Source: Porticoccaceae bacterium (GTDB taxonomy: Bacteria; Pseudomonadota; Gammaproteobacteria; Pseudomonadales; Porticoccaceae). Taken from it: a stretch of 64,000 nt of DNA. This document shows positions 36,355 to 45,786 of the stretch, piece after piece (position 1 is the first letter of the stretch; each line of letters begins with the position of its first letter). Under the pieces are notes generated by a model. The model had not been told where the DNA came from. It saw nothing but the letters and a program-made list of their open reading frames with translations, and did no database searches. The DNA lies in assembly GCA_018069525.1 (NCBI GenBank), contig JAGPUQ010000007.1, positions 62,001 through 126,000 of the forward strand, given 5' to 3'. The translations under genes and the position numbers were made by a program.

Positions 36355-37269
36355 TTGATAATGGTGACTATGACAACGCTAACTGAACCTGCCACCGGGG
36401 GTAAACCCGTCGCTAACAAAGCCGCCCTTCGCAAAGAAGCTTCTGGTAACGAAACCCCTTGCAACGAAACCCTGTGGCAACAGATTACCGAGGAAGTCAG
36501 TGCGATGGCGGAACAAGAACCGCTGCTTGCCAGGTTTTTTCAACATACGGTACTCGATCATGCGGATCTGGCATCTGCGTTGAGTTTCCATCTCGCCAAC
36601 AAACTCCACAGCGACATTACCTCCGCGGCCATGCTGCGCACGGTCTTCGACGAAGCCTTCGCACAGCAACCTGAAATTATCGATCAGATACGCTGCGATA
36701 TTATCGCCACTTTCGAGCGCGACTCGGCCTGCCACACCTTTGCGACACCGCTGCTGTACTACAAGGGCTTTCACGCCCTAAGTGCGCACCGCGTGTCCCA
36801 CTGGCTCTGGCAACAACAACGCCAAACCCTGGCACTGGTGATGCAAAACCGTATTTCCATGGTATTTGGGGTCGATATTCACCCGGCAGCCCGGCTCGGC
36901 AAAGGCATTCTGCTGGATCACGCCACGGGCCTGGTGATCGGTGAAACTGCGGTGGTTGAAGACTGCGTATCAATTATGCAATCGGTCACGCTGGGCGGAA
37001 CCGGTAAAGTGTCCGGGGACCGACACCCAAAAATCAGGCGTGGCGTATTGCTCGGCCCCGGCGCAAAAATCCTGGGCAATATCAGCGTGGGCGAAGGCTC
37101 AAAGATTGTTGCGGCCAGTGTGGTACTCAAAGATATTCCAGCCCACTCCATCGTCGCAGGCGTGCCTGCTAAAGTGATTGGGGAAATGGCGGCTAATACC
37201 GAGAGAGACGAGGGCGACGAACCTGCACGCAAAATGGATCACAGCCTGGAAGGCTGTGGTTGTGACTAA
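36355..37269 (+). CDS. cysE: serine acetyltransferase (first paralogue)
   Basis: The N-terminal helical domain (LWQQITEEVSAMAEQEPLLARFF) and the left-handed beta helix (GVDIHPAARLGKGILLDHATG, HPKIRRGVLLGPGAKILGN) give a complete CysE. It makes O-acetylserine from serine and acetyl-CoA for cysteine synthesis. The first 35 residues (rich in Ala/Lys/Asn) precede the usual start, so the true start may be later, though no downstream Met lies near it. A second copy is encoded at 57.3 kb. Confidence 0.92.
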   Translation: MIMVTMTTLTEPATGGKPVANKAALRKEASGNETPCNETLWQQITEEVSAMAEQEPLLARFFQHTVLDHADLASALSFHLANKLHSDITSAAMLRTVFDEAFAQQPEIIDQIRCDIIATFERDSACHTFATPLLYYKGFHALSAHRVSHWLWQQQRQTLALVMQNRISMVFGVDIHPAARLGKGILLDHATGLVIGETAVVEDCVSIMQSVTLGGTGKVSGDRHPKIRRGVLLGPGAKILGNISVGEGSKIVAASVVLKDIPAHSIVAGVPAKVIGEMAANTERDEGDEPARKMDHSLEGCGCD

Positions 37270-37291
37270 AATATACCGCTAGCTGTGCTCA

Positions 37292-38293
37292 CTAATCTGG
37301 CGGCTCAGAAAAACTTAAGACCTCGCTGATCGACGACAGCCCCAGTAATTGCATCAATACCCGATCCAAACCTAGAGCCACACCTGCACACGCCGGCAAA
37401 CCGTGGCTCAAAGCCGCCAATATAGCTTCGTCGATGGCCATCGGTTTTTTACCCAGGGCGACTCTGGTCTGATTGTCCGCTTCAAAACGCTGACGCTGTT
37501 CATCGGCATCGCACAGTTCCCAGTAACCGTTAGCCACTTCCATACGATTGAGAAAGGCCTCGAAACGCCGCGCGATGGGATTGCCGTCACGATCTTCGGA
37601 TAATTTTGCCAGCGCTGCCTGGGCCGCCGGGTAGTCATAAATAAACACCAGACCCATCGACAGATTTGGCTCCACCTTAAAACTGAAAATAAAATCCAGG
37701 CAGGTTGAGCGCGAATCAGAACCCGAACTCAAACCCAGCTGGGCAGCTAACTCTCTAAGTTCGGCATCCGCAGCCCGATGGGGATCCAGCCCGGTAGCAG
37801 TGAAAAACGCATCCCGGTAACTCAAGCGCTGCGGCTCGGTGGCTGGATTATCGGAGGAGCCTAAGTTGTCTGAGGCGCTAGGAGTGCCTGATTCAAAACC
37901 GATAGCGGACATCAAATCCGCGACCTCATCCATTAGCTGATGCTCGTCCCAGGCCGGGCGATACCATTCGAGCATGGTGAATTCGCGATGGTGCCGTGCG
38001 CCACTCTCGCCCTCGCGAAAGGCTTTACCAAGGGAGTAGACGGCGCGACCATAAGCCGCTAACAGACGTTTAAGAAAATACTCTGGGGAACTTTGCAGAT
38101 AAACTTTTTGTCCACCGACCGTGCCCTGGAGGTTATCGATATGAACATCGGTAACACCATATTGCCCCAGTACCGGCACCTCGACTTCGAGTACATCCTG
38201 CGCCGAGAAATAGGCGCGAATATCCGCATACAACTCAGCTCTACGAGCAATCGCTTCAATAGTCGCAGTAGGTTGCCAGGCCGGTTCTGTCAT
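37292..38293 (-). CDS. epmA: elongation factor P-(R)-beta-lysine ligase EpmA
   Basis: The protein is a class II LysRS core without anticodon domain (RAELYADIRAYFSAQDVLEVEVPVLG, LQSSPEYFLKRLLAAYGRAVYSLGKAFR, PACAGVALGLDRVLMQLLG), which is EpmA. It attaches beta-lysine to Lys34 of EF-P. The efp gene lies 28 bp upstream on the same strand and epmB is divergent from efp, so the whole modification set is encoded in 2.7 kb. Confidence 0.96.
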   Translation of the reverse strand: MTEPAWQPTATIEAIARRAELYADIRAYFSAQDVLEVEVPVLGQYGVTDVHIDNLQGTVGGQKVYLQSSPEYFLKRLLAAYGRAVYSLGKAFREGESGARHHREFTMLEWYRPAWDEHQLMDEVADLMSAIGFESGTPSASDNLGSSDNPATEPQRLSYRDAFFTATGLDPHRAADAELRELAAQLGLSSGSDSRSTCLDFIFSFKVEPNLSMGLVFIYDYPAAQAALAKLSEDRDGNPIARRFEAFLNRMEVANGYWELCDADEQRQRFEADNQTRVALGKKPMAIDEAILAALSHGLPACAGVALGLDRVLMQLLGLSSISEVLSFSEPPD

Positions 38294-38321
38294 TGGCTTG
38301 GTGCTTGCCCGTTAAGGTGCT

Positions 38322-38891
38322 TCAGTCCTTGGCCCGGCACAAATATTCGCCGGTACGGGTATCCACACGCACCACCTCACCCTGATTAATAAATAAGGGT
38401 ACTTTGATCACTGCACCGGTACTTAAGGTGGCAGGCTTGGTGCCGCCCTGAGCCGTATCGCCTTTTAAACCGGGATCCGTTTCTACAATCTCCAGCTCGA
38501 CGTGATTGGCCGCCGTAACCACCAACGGTGAGCCGTTATACAGTGTCACGATGCAGGTATCCTGATCTCGCAACCACTGCGCCGCATCGCCAACCACAAT
38601 TTCATCGGCCTGGTGCTGCTCGAAGGTATCGGGCTCCATAAAATGCCAATATTCGCCATCGTTATATAAATACTGCATGTTTTTTTCGGCCACATCTGCG
38701 GCTTCAAGCGTCTCGCTGGCGCGAAAAGTGCGCTCCCAAACCCGGCCATTTTTCAAATTTTTCAGGCGCACGCGATTAAACGCCTGGCCCTTGCCGGGTT
38801 TTACAAATTCATTTTCGACAATAGAACAGGGGTCTCCATCCAACAATACTTTGATGCCTGCACGAAATTCATTGATAGAATAGGTTGCCAT
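38322..38891 (-). CDS. efp: elongation factor P
   Basis: From ATG 38891 the protein has 189 residues and Lys34 lies exactly in the conserved loop KPGKGQAF, the beta-lysylation target. The order of the KOW-like and two S1-like OB domains is normal. EF-P relieves ribosome stalling at polyproline stretches. A longer frame reaching 39029 would overlap epmB and has no homology; the ATG chosen restores the canonical length. It is cotranscribed with epmA. Confidence 0.97.
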   Translation of the reverse strand: MATYSINEFRAGIKVLLDGDPCSIVENEFVKPGKGQAFNRVRLKNLKNGRVWERTFRASETLEAADVAEKNMQYLYNDGEYWHFMEPDTFEQHQADEIVVGDAAQWLRDQDTCIVTLYNGSPLVVTAANHVELEIVETDPGLKGDTAQGGTKPATLSTGAVIKVPLFINQGEVVRVDTRTGEYLCRAKD

Positions 38892-38928
38892 CGCCTTTTG
38901 TGTTTCCATAGTCGATTTAAGGGCCGTC

Positions 38929-39957
38929 ATGATACCCCACCACACGCTTTCTGGGCAGCCGACTGAGCAGATGCCCGATTGGCAAACTGAACTCGCCAAT
39001 GCCGTTACCGATATTACCGAGCTGGCCACCCTCCTCGACCTCGACCCCGCAACACTGGATCCCAGCGCGGCTGCCCAGGCGCAATTCCCGCTGCGCGTGC
39101 CTCACGCCTTTATAGCCCGCATGCGCAAAGGTGATCCCAACGACCCTTTGTTATTACAAGTCTTGCCCACTGATCGGGAAATGCTACCCACTCCGGGATA
39201 CTCCAACGACCCCCTGGAAGAAGCCGACGCCAACCCCATACCGGGTTTGATCCACAAATATCAGGGCCGGGTACTATTAGTAGTGAGCCCGGCCTGCGCC
39301 ATTCATTGCCGCTACTGTTTCCGTCGCCATTTCGCCTATGCCGACAACACCCCGGGCCGCGAACGCTGGCAGCAAGCGCTCGCCTATATCGCCGCCGATA
39401 CCTCTATTCGCGAAGTGATCTACAGCGGCGGCGACCCACTCGCCGCCAACGACCAGAAGCTGCTGTGGCTCACCGAACAAATCGCGGCGATACCCCACAT
39501 CAAACGCCTGCGTGTGCACACTCGCTTACCGGTGGTGATTCCAGCCCGTATCAACAAAGCGTGTTTGCACTGGCTTACCGCTACCCGCCTGCAAGCTGTT
39601 GTAGTACTGCATATTAATCACGGCAACGAAATAGACTCCGCACTAGCACAAGCAGTCGCCGCGATCCGCGCCCACGGTATTATTGTGTTCAATCAATCGG
39701 TGTTGTTGCGCGACATCAACGACTGCCCAAATATATTGCAGTCCCTCAATGAAGGGCTTTTTGATATTGGCGTAATCCCGTATTATTTACACCGCTTAGA
39801 CAAAGTGGCTGGTGCGGCGGATTTTGATATCAGCGACACCGAAATGCACGCCATTTACCGACAGTTATTAACTCTGGATTCGGGTTATTTAACTCCGAAA
39901 CTGGTGGTTGAAATACCCGGGCATGGATCCAAAACGCCGCTTACCCCGGCTGACTAA
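38929..39957 (+). CDS. epmB: EF-P-lysine 2,3-aminomutase EpmB
   Basis: The radical SAM motif [15 protein letters not shown] near residue 122 and the following PLP-type segments ([25 protein letters not shown]) mark a lysine 2,3-aminomutase. It converts lysine into (R)-beta-lysine for EpmA. It is divergent from efp with 37 bp between start codons; ATG 38971 would leave a longer promoter region but gives a shorter N-terminus than E. coli EpmB. Confidence 0.95.
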   Translation: MIPHHTLSGQPTEQMPDWQTELANAVTDITELATLLDLDPATLDPSAAAQAQFPLRVPHAFIARMRKGDPNDPLLLQVLPTDREMLPTPGYSNDPLEEADANPIPGLIHKYQGRVLLVVSPACAIHCRYCFRRHFAYADNTPGRERWQQALAYIAADTSIREVIYSGGDPLAANDQKLLWLTEQIAAIPHIKRLRVHTRLPVVIPARINKACLHWLTATRLQAVVVLHINHGNEIDSALAQAVAAIRAHGIIVFNQSVLLRDINDCPNILQSLNEGLFDIGVIPYYLHRLDKVAGAADFDISDTEMHAIYRQLLTLDSGYLTPKLVVEIPGHGSKTPLTPAD

Positions 39958-39990
39958 GAGTTTTCTTTGCGGGAGAGGAAAATCAGACTA

Positions 39991-40016
39991 CCGAAACAGA
40001 GTGCCGAAACAGAGTG
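39991..40016. repeat. 13-bp tandem duplication
   Basis: CCGAAACAGAGTG occurs twice without gap (39991-40003, 40004-40016), and a third partial copy CCGAAA follows. It is just after epmB. Confidence 0.8.
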
Positions 40017-40163
40017 CCGAAATTTTGACAAACCAGTCTCGCGATGGCAACCAATCAGTGCAAATTAAGGTTACAATGCAACTCTCAGATAAAGACAAAA
40101 CCAAGCAGCCTAACTAACTCAATTAATTCGCGATTGCCCTAACTCTGTTAATGAACTCAATTA

Positions 40164-40189
40164 GTAAACCTCGACTGTAAACCTCAGTA
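40164..40189. repeat. 13-bp tandem duplication
   Basis: GTAAACCTCGACT (40164-40176) is followed directly by GTAAACCTCAGTA (40177-40189), with nine identical leading bases. It lies 91 bp before the start of the FimX-partner gene. Confidence 0.6.
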
Positions 40190-40279
40190 ATGCAAAGATT
40201 GGCCCCTTGCGGCTTGATAGATGCACCAGCAAACAAAAGACCAGGCAAGGATACGTAGCGCCAGGAAGGGAAAAAAAGG

Positions 40280-41923
40280 ATGAAGACAACAGCGCAGGAA
40301 CCCGAGACACTACCATCCGTTGAGGCTTTATTGGCCTTATTGGAGGTTGCACCCGCAGACGCCGAAAAACTCTCGTTTTCACATAAATCGCCGATCCAAG
40401 TCCGGCGTTATTCCGAAACCCTTGCCACGCTCGACCCCGCCCCGCGCGCGCAAAAATTGTATGCGGCAATCAAAGAAGTGGTGGCCCTAAAAGAAAGTCC
40501 CGAACAGCGCATAAAATTATTGGGCATTTTTCATTCGCAATTAACCGGCACTGCCCAGACCTTAATCGAGCAAACCTCGGTATCTCGCGATGCCAACAAA
40601 GTGATATCCCTGGCGCTAGCGCTACTCAAACATCTCTATTCGGGTTACAAGCAAGTCATTGTTTCCAGCGCCAGCCTAGACACCGCCAATACGGGATTGC
40701 TGACCAACAGCATCTTTTCGGCGGTAACGGTGGTCAACGAACTATTCACCTGTTATTGGCGCCATCACCTCTCCCCGCCGGCGTCTCTTTGGCAAGAGCT
40801 ACACAGCCTGTTTCGCCTCGCTCAGGAATATGGTCTGGAAGATCAGCGAGTGTCTTTTGTCAGTACCCGTGGCAAGCCCAACGCTACTATTCGCAACGCT
40901 TACCTCAAAATATTACTGGCGGGCAGCGTCTGTCCACCGCACTACAATGCGGGAGAGCTGAAACAAATACTGCAATTTATTGACGACTGGGCACACCTCG
41001 CCAAGTTTGGCACCGCCAAACAACGTAAACTGTTTCTGGTTGACCCAAGCGCAAATTATGGCCCAGTGTATCGAACCCGAGCCAAGACTATTCGCGAAGA
41101 CCACCTCAGCTTGTGCCCAAAAAAACTGGTGTCCGCTTTACAAGATCGTTGTGTCAAAAGTGACTCGGGAGTGGAATACATTACGGTTCCCGACCGGCTC
41201 GCCACTGACTTATGTCAGCTTTGGAGCCAGGAAAATCTCAGACAGGAGGATCACTCCAAAAGCAAAGGTGCAGTCGACCTAGTGGCCGGCATTGACGATA
41301 TCCACAGGATGCTGGCGGGAACAGAATTCGGTGAAGAATTTTTTGCCAGTTTGCAGCAAGACGCCAACCCTGCACCTGAACCCAGCGCCAGCGTTGCCGG
41401 CCACTGGCGCTATCCGAGTTTTCGTTGCGAATATCTAGATCAGAGTGAATTTGGCTGTTGCATTGAAGCCGATGGCCTGCGCGAAGCCCTGGCACCGGGT
41501 GAAGTCGTGGTGCTTATTGACCCGGAAACCGAACAGCAGCTCTCCGGCGTGATTCGCTGGGCACACAACACCAACGAACTGAAAACTCGAGTCGGCATCC
41601 AGAAATTCACTGGCGACCTAAAGGCCTGTGCCGTAAGTCTAACCCGCGAAACCACACCGATTACTCCCTATTTGCCAGCCTTCACCATCGTTTCAGACAC
41701 ACCTAAAGGTGGCGTACGCTTACTGGCTCCCTCGGTGCCCCTGAAGATGCACAATCAGATACACATGGTTAACGACCAGCAAGAAGCCTATTTTGTGTTG
41801 AAGGACAAGGTTGAGATGACCTACCACGTCTCCCACTTTAAGATAATACCCGAAGCACGATCAATATCCAGATCAAAAACCCGCCCGAAGACTAGGGCTA
41901 AAACAAAGACAAAAACTGCGTAA
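40280..41923 (+). CDS. conserved protein of the fimX locus (PA4958-like), function unknown
   Basis: The 547-residue protein is mostly helical in its first 350 residues. A beta-rich PilZ-like segment (roughly residues 385-455, with GHWRYPSFRCEY, SGVIRWAHNTNELKTRVGIQKF) lies near the C-terminus, but the RxxxR c-di-GMP motif is not evident. The last 20 residues are a Lys/Arg/Thr repeat (RSKTRPKTRAKTKTKT). It lies just upstream of fimX, with serB beyond, the order of the Pseudomonas aeruginosa PA4958-fimX-serB locus as I recall it. A role in pilus control or c-di-GMP signalling is inferred from that position only. Confidence 0.72.
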   Translation: MKTTAQEPETLPSVEALLALLEVAPADAEKLSFSHKSPIQVRRYSETLATLDPAPRAQKLYAAIKEVVALKESPEQRIKLLGIFHSQLTGTAQTLIEQTSVSRDANKVISLALALLKHLYSGYKQVIVSSASLDTANTGLLTNSIFSAVTVVNELFTCYWRHHLSPPASLWQELHSLFRLAQEYGLEDQRVSFVSTRGKPNATIRNAYLKILLAGSVCPPHYNAGELKQILQFIDDWAHLAKFGTAKQRKLFLVDPSANYGPVYRTRAKTIREDHLSLCPKKLVSALQDRCVKSDSGVEYITVPDRLATDLCQLWSQENLRQEDHSKSKGAVDLVAGIDDIHRMLAGTEFGEEFFASLQQDANPAPEPSASVAGHWRYPSFRCEYLDQSEFGCCIEADGLREALAPGEVVVLIDPETEQQLSGVIRWAHNTNELKTRVGIQKFTGDLKACAVSLTRETTPITPYLPAFTIVSDTPKGGVRLLAPSVPLKMHNQIHMVNDQQEAYFVLKDKVEMTYHVSHFKIIPEARSISRSKTRPKTRAKTKTKTA

Positions 41924-41995
41924 AATGTTCAAAAACCCCGGCCCGCACCGTTATTGCAAAGCACTATGCTAAAACCGTCCATTCAATTGACATCA

Positions 41996-42055
41996 GGGCT
42001 GTATAATTGGCACCAAGGCTGTACAAATGGCACCAAGGCTGTACAAATGGCACGA
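41996..42055. repeat. three 20-bp tandem repeats upstream of fimX
   Basis: Three head-to-tail units of 20 bp fill 41996-42015, 42016-42035 and 42036-42055, with consensus AGGCTGTACAAATGGCACCA. The last two differ at one position; the first differs at three (TGTATAATTG in place of TGTACAAATG). Each of the last two contains a TGTACA palindrome. They end 85 bp before the fimX ATG, where a regulator could bind. Confidence 0.85.
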
Positions 42056-42140
42056 TAGCGACGGAACTCTACCTTTAGAACCTTGACCAAACGTTCATTA
42101 GATAAAACAATAAAGACAAATAACGAGTTAAAGACACCCT

Positions 42141-44300
42141 ATGACCAGTAATGACGGAGCACTCAACCTCTTCATCGCCTTCGAAGCAGAGGCCAGTCGA
42201 CTGGTTAGTCTATTGGAGAACGCATCCTATACCCTTTCTCCCCATGTCGTCGATGACGACGCGGCATTTATCCACCTGCTGACAGACACCCCACCCGATC
42301 TGGTTTTAGCCGGCAACACCGACGCCAATGAAGCGTTGATAAAAACGATTTTTAGCGAACTCCGCAAGCGCAACCTCGATATCCCGGTCATTCTCATTAA
42401 CCCCGAAACTGACGCCCAGAAGGTTGTCCAAGGCTTACGTCTGGGCGCCGCCGATGTGGGCACCCTCGACGATGACCAACACTTGTTACAAATTGTTTCG
42501 CGCGCCCTCTACGACCTGGAGCAACGCCGCAACCGAGTGTATTGGAAAGCGCGCTTCAAGGATTCCGAGCAACGCAGCCAAAACCTGATGGATAGTTCTC
42601 GGGATGCCATCGCCCTGGTCGCAGAAGGCACCTACGTTTACCTAAACGAGAGTTACGCTCGCCTATTTGGTTATGAAGACAGCGACGCGCTAATGCTGTT
42701 CCCGGTTATTGATACCGCGCAAGACGTTTTTATGGGGCAACTAAAACCCTTCCTGAAACCCTTGTCGAGCGAAGATACCTTGTCGGCCTCGACGATGACG
42801 TTTCAAGGCGTAAAGCAAGACAGCAGTAACTTCGACATCGATATCGACCTGTCCCAAATCGAATATGAAGGCGAGCCCACCCTGCAATTTCTGATCGGCA
42901 AAGAAAAGCTCGCCAATCTGAGCATCGCCAATGCCGCTACCACTGACACTGCCGGCAGCACCACGGCCATTAATTCTGACCACCGTACACAAACACCAAT
43001 AGCCGACACTCTCCCTCCAAAAACCATTAGCGTTGGCGATGTTCATCTGCAACGCATGTTTGATCATATCAATGCAGCAATCCGCAAAGCCTCGAAAACC
43101 CACTCCGAATCGTTGCTGTACTACCTGCGCATCGACGAATTTTCCAAATTACAGAATGAACGAGGTTTCCAGATTGCCGAGGCCACCGCACGTCTGGTTG
43201 CGAAATTTATTAGCGGTCGCCTGGAACCTGGCTATCACTTTGATCGCATTGCCGCCGACGCATTTTTACTGATGGCACCCAACAAGACACCCGAAGCCGC
43301 TCGGGAATTTGCCGAGGAGTTACTCCAGGCCTGCGCCAATGAGGTGTTTGAACTCGAAGACCAAACCGTCAGCGTGCAGCTAACGACGGGGGTCAGCACT
43401 ATTAACGAAGCCTTCGAACGCGCCGAGGTGTGTATCGACCGCTGCCTGAAAGCGCTAGCTCACATTGATGCCGAGGAGTCAAAAGGGGGGCAGGTACAGT
43501 TATTCGAAGAACTCTTCCCCACCAGCATGGCCACCTTAGGCGAAGACAAAAATATCCAGCAGTACGTCAAACAGCTGCTGGATAAAGACCTGATCGAGAT
43601 GATGTATCAGCCCATCGTCGGCCTGCAGGACCAAGAGTTTGAATATTATGAGGCTTTTTGTCGACCGGATGTTGACGTGCTCCCGGAGGGTATTCCGGAA
43701 GATTTCTTCGCCAAGGCCCTAAAAACTAGTATCGCGCTACCACTGGATCAGTGGGTCACTCTCCGCGCCTTCAAAGAATTACAGGGTAAATTAAACTCCC
43801 ACCCCAACACCCGAGTGTTCGTTAAAATCAGTGGTACTGCACTGAAAAATGAAAAATTCCTCGGCTGGCTCCAGGCCGCGTTGAAAGCAACCAAACTGAG
43901 TCCGCACCATGTGATCTTTCAGCTTGAGGAAAAGGACGTTAGCTGGGCTATGAAAGACGCTCAAGCCCTGGTTGAAGAGTTACACAAGGCCAAAGCCACG
44001 GTCGCCCTAACTCATTACGGTCTCAATGCGAACACCGACACCCTGAAGAAAATCAACTTCGACTTTGTCAAACCAGATCAAACACTGGTAGCAAAAGCCG
44101 CTAAGACCACCGATGGCGCAGAGATTCTCAGCGACTGTCTCAACACCGCCAAAGGCGAAGGTGTCAAAGTTATTGTGCCGTTCGTTGAGGACGCCTCACC
44201 CATTCCTACTTTATGGAAACTGGGGGTAGATTATATTCAGGGCTATTATATCCAGGGGCCCCATCCAACTATGGACTACGAATTCACCAGCGAGGAATAA
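42141..44300 (+). CDS. fimX: FimX-like REC-PAS-GGDEF-EAL protein, c-di-GMP receptor for type IV pili
   Basis: The 719-residue protein shows a REC-like domain (1-130) without a proper phospho-acceptor (DLVLAGNTD), a PAS domain (about 145-255, VYLNESYARLFGYEDSD), a GGDEF domain (about 310-450) whose active motif has become AADAF, and an EAL domain (about 465-715) with EAFCR in place of EALLR. All enzyme sites are degenerate, as in FimX, which binds c-di-GMP in its EAL domain and acts with PilB and PilZ to assemble pili. serB next door and pilU elsewhere in the window support this assignment. Confidence 0.85.
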   Translation: MTSNDGALNLFIAFEAEASRLVSLLENASYTLSPHVVDDDAAFIHLLTDTPPDLVLAGNTDANEALIKTIFSELRKRNLDIPVILINPETDAQKVVQGLRLGAADVGTLDDDQHLLQIVSRALYDLEQRRNRVYWKARFKDSEQRSQNLMDSSRDAIALVAEGTYVYLNESYARLFGYEDSDALMLFPVIDTAQDVFMGQLKPFLKPLSSEDTLSASTMTFQGVKQDSSNFDIDIDLSQIEYEGEPTLQFLIGKEKLANLSIANAATTDTAGSTTAINSDHRTQTPIADTLPPKTISVGDVHLQRMFDHINAAIRKASKTHSESLLYYLRIDEFSKLQNERGFQIAEATARLVAKFISGRLEPGYHFDRIAADAFLLMAPNKTPEAAREFAEELLQACANEVFELEDQTVSVQLTTGVSTINEAFERAEVCIDRCLKALAHIDAEESKGGQVQLFEELFPTSMATLGEDKNIQQYVKQLLDKDLIEMMYQPIVGLQDQEFEYYEAFCRPDVDVLPEGIPEDFFAKALKTSIALPLDQWVTLRAFKELQGKLNSHPNTRVFVKISGTALKNEKFLGWLQAALKATKLSPHHVIFQLEEKDVSWAMKDAQALVEELHKAKATVALTHYGLNANTDTLKKINFDFVKPDQTLVAKAAKTTDGAEILSDCLNTAKGEGVKVIVPFVEDASPIPTLWKLGVDYIQGYYIQGPHPTMDYEFTSEE

Positions 44301-44350
44301 TCAGGTAAGCAATCACCAAGCAAGTAACCATTAAAGGACAAACAGACTAA

Positions 44351-45574
44351 TTACGAGTCCCGGTTAATCACATCCCGATCACTGATCCCCATCAGGTAGA
44401 GAATACCATCCAGCCCGAGATGTGAAATTGCCTGCTTGGCATTGGCCCGCACCAGGGGTTTAGCCCTGAACGCAATCCCCAAACCCGCCAAACTCAACAT
44501 CGGCAAGTCGTTGGCGCCATCACCCACAGCGATGGTTTGCTCGAGACTAATCACTTCCTGCGCCGCCAATTGCACTAATAATTCAGCCTTGCGCTCGCCG
44601 TCCACTATGTTTCCACTCACCTTGCCGGTAACTTTACCGTCACTAATATCCAGCTCGTTGGCAAACATATAATCCATACCCAGGCGTTGACGAATACGCT
44701 CGGCAAAGTAAGTAAAACCACCGGATAAAATCGCAGTTTTGTAACCCAGTGTTGCTAGTGTCTGCATTAGGTGCTCGGCACCTTCAGTCAACACTAAGTC
44801 TTGATACACGGTTTCCAACACCGACTCATCCAAACCTTTTAACAAAGCCACACGCTGGCGAAAGCTGTCGGCAAAATCCAGCTCTCCGTGCATCGCCCGC
44901 TCGGTAATCGCAGCAACCTCGGCACCCACACCCGCCTGAATGGCCAACTCATCAATGACTTCACTTTCAATCAAAGTGGAATCCATATCGAACACCACCA
45001 AACGGCGATGGCGGCGGAAAATGGTATCTTCCTGATAGGCAATATCCACATCAAGGTCGGTGGACAGCTCCAATAGCGAGGTGCGTAAAACACCCAGGTC
45101 GCTGGCTTCTCCACGCACTGAAAATTCAACGCAGGCTTTGCCGTCGGTGTCGAGGCGATCGAGAGGGGTACGCCCCGACAGGCGTGCAATTTTATCGATG
45201 TTCAAACCGTGCGCCGAGGTGACTTCGGTGATCCGTGCAATATGTTGCGCACTCACCACACGCGTTAGCAGCGACACAATATGGCGTGGCTTGCCTTGCT
45301 GGCTAACCCAGGTCTGATAACTGGCTTCGCTCACCGGCTCAACACGCATCTGCATACCCAGATCGCGAATAGCAAACGCCACTTCTTCCAGCACCTGGGA
45401 CGGCTCATATTGACTGGACAGACGCGCCAAAACACCGAGACTGAGAGTGTCGTGAATCACTGCCTGCCCAATGTCGAGAATAATGACATCGTACTGAGCA
45501 AGCACATGGGTCACCGCAGAGGTCACCCCTGGCTTATCGTCACCGGATACGTTAATTAATAGAATTTGCTGCAC
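44351..45574 (-). CDS. serB: phosphoserine phosphatase SerB with N-terminal ACT domains
   Basis: The C-terminal HAD domain carries the DxDST motif FDMDSTLIESEVIDELA near residue 196 and GDGANDLPML. About 190 N-terminal residues are ACT-like (LLINVSGDDKPGVTSAVTHVL), the long SerB form of pseudomonads. It releases serine in the last step of its synthesis. The start is a GTG; the ATG just upstream is out of frame. It converges with fimX. Serine is also the substrate of the two CysE proteins. Confidence 0.95.
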   Translation of the reverse strand: MQQILLINVSGDDKPGVTSAVTHVLAQYDVIILDIGQAVIHDTLSLGVLARLSSQYEPSQVLEEVAFAIRDLGMQMRVEPVSEASYQTWVSQQGKPRHIVSLLTRVVSAQHIARITEVTSAHGLNIDKIARLSGRTPLDRLDTDGKACVEFSVRGEASDLGVLRTSLLELSTDLDVDIAYQEDTIFRRHRRLVVFDMDSTLIESEVIDELAIQAGVGAEVAAITERAMHGELDFADSFRQRVALLKGLDESVLETVYQDLVLTEGAEHLMQTLATLGYKTAILSGGFTYFAERIRQRLGMDYMFANELDISDGKVTGKVSGNIVDGERKAELLVQLAAQEVISLEQTIAVGDGANDLPMLSLAGLGIAFRAKPLVRANAKQAISHLGLDGILYLMGISDRDVINRDS

Positions 45575-45679
45575 GGCATCATCATCTCAATGTTTCAGCC
45601 GCTTATTATAGAGAACCTACAGGGCTTTAATAAGGCAGAACCTGAAACAAAGTCTTCGACTGGTAAATCAAGCTCATAA

Positions 45680-45748
45680 AAAACCGATGTCTTTTATAGG
45701 TACAGCTATAAGCTCGGCTATAAGCTCAACTCTAAAAACATCGGTTTT
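45680..45748 (-). terminator. terminator-like inverted repeat with an inserted 12-bp duplication
   Basis: AAAACCGATGT (45680-45690) and ACATCGGTTTT (45738-45748) are a perfect 11-bp inverted repeat. On the minus strand the stem is followed by a T-run, as expected downstream of the SDR gene. The 47-nt loop is long for a terminator and contains GCTATAAGCTCG (45705-45716) and GCTATAAGCTCA (45717-45728), a 12-bp tandem duplication that may have expanded it. Confidence 0.6.
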
Positions 45749-45786
45749 GTTGCACGTATTGTTAACCTAATCACCTACTAACCTAG

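Larger units (their letters stand above)
39958..40279. other. gene-free leader with two tandem duplications
   Basis: The 322 bp between epmB and the FimX-partner gene contain no supported gene. They hold a 13-bp duplication at 39991-40016 and another at 40164-40189, and the decamer AACTCAATTA occurs twice (40115-40124 and 40154-40163). An AAGG ribosome site ends the region. Confidence 0.55.

Noticed and set aside
38892-39029. Longer EF-P reading frame starting at 39029
   Set aside because: It would overlap epmB and has no homology; ATG 38891 gives the canonical 189 residues with Lys34 in place.
40180-40279. Possible c-di-GMP riboswitch before the FimX-partner gene
   Set aside because: The GC-rich segments do not fit the GEMM-I or GEMM-II consensus, and short tandem duplications explain the structure better.
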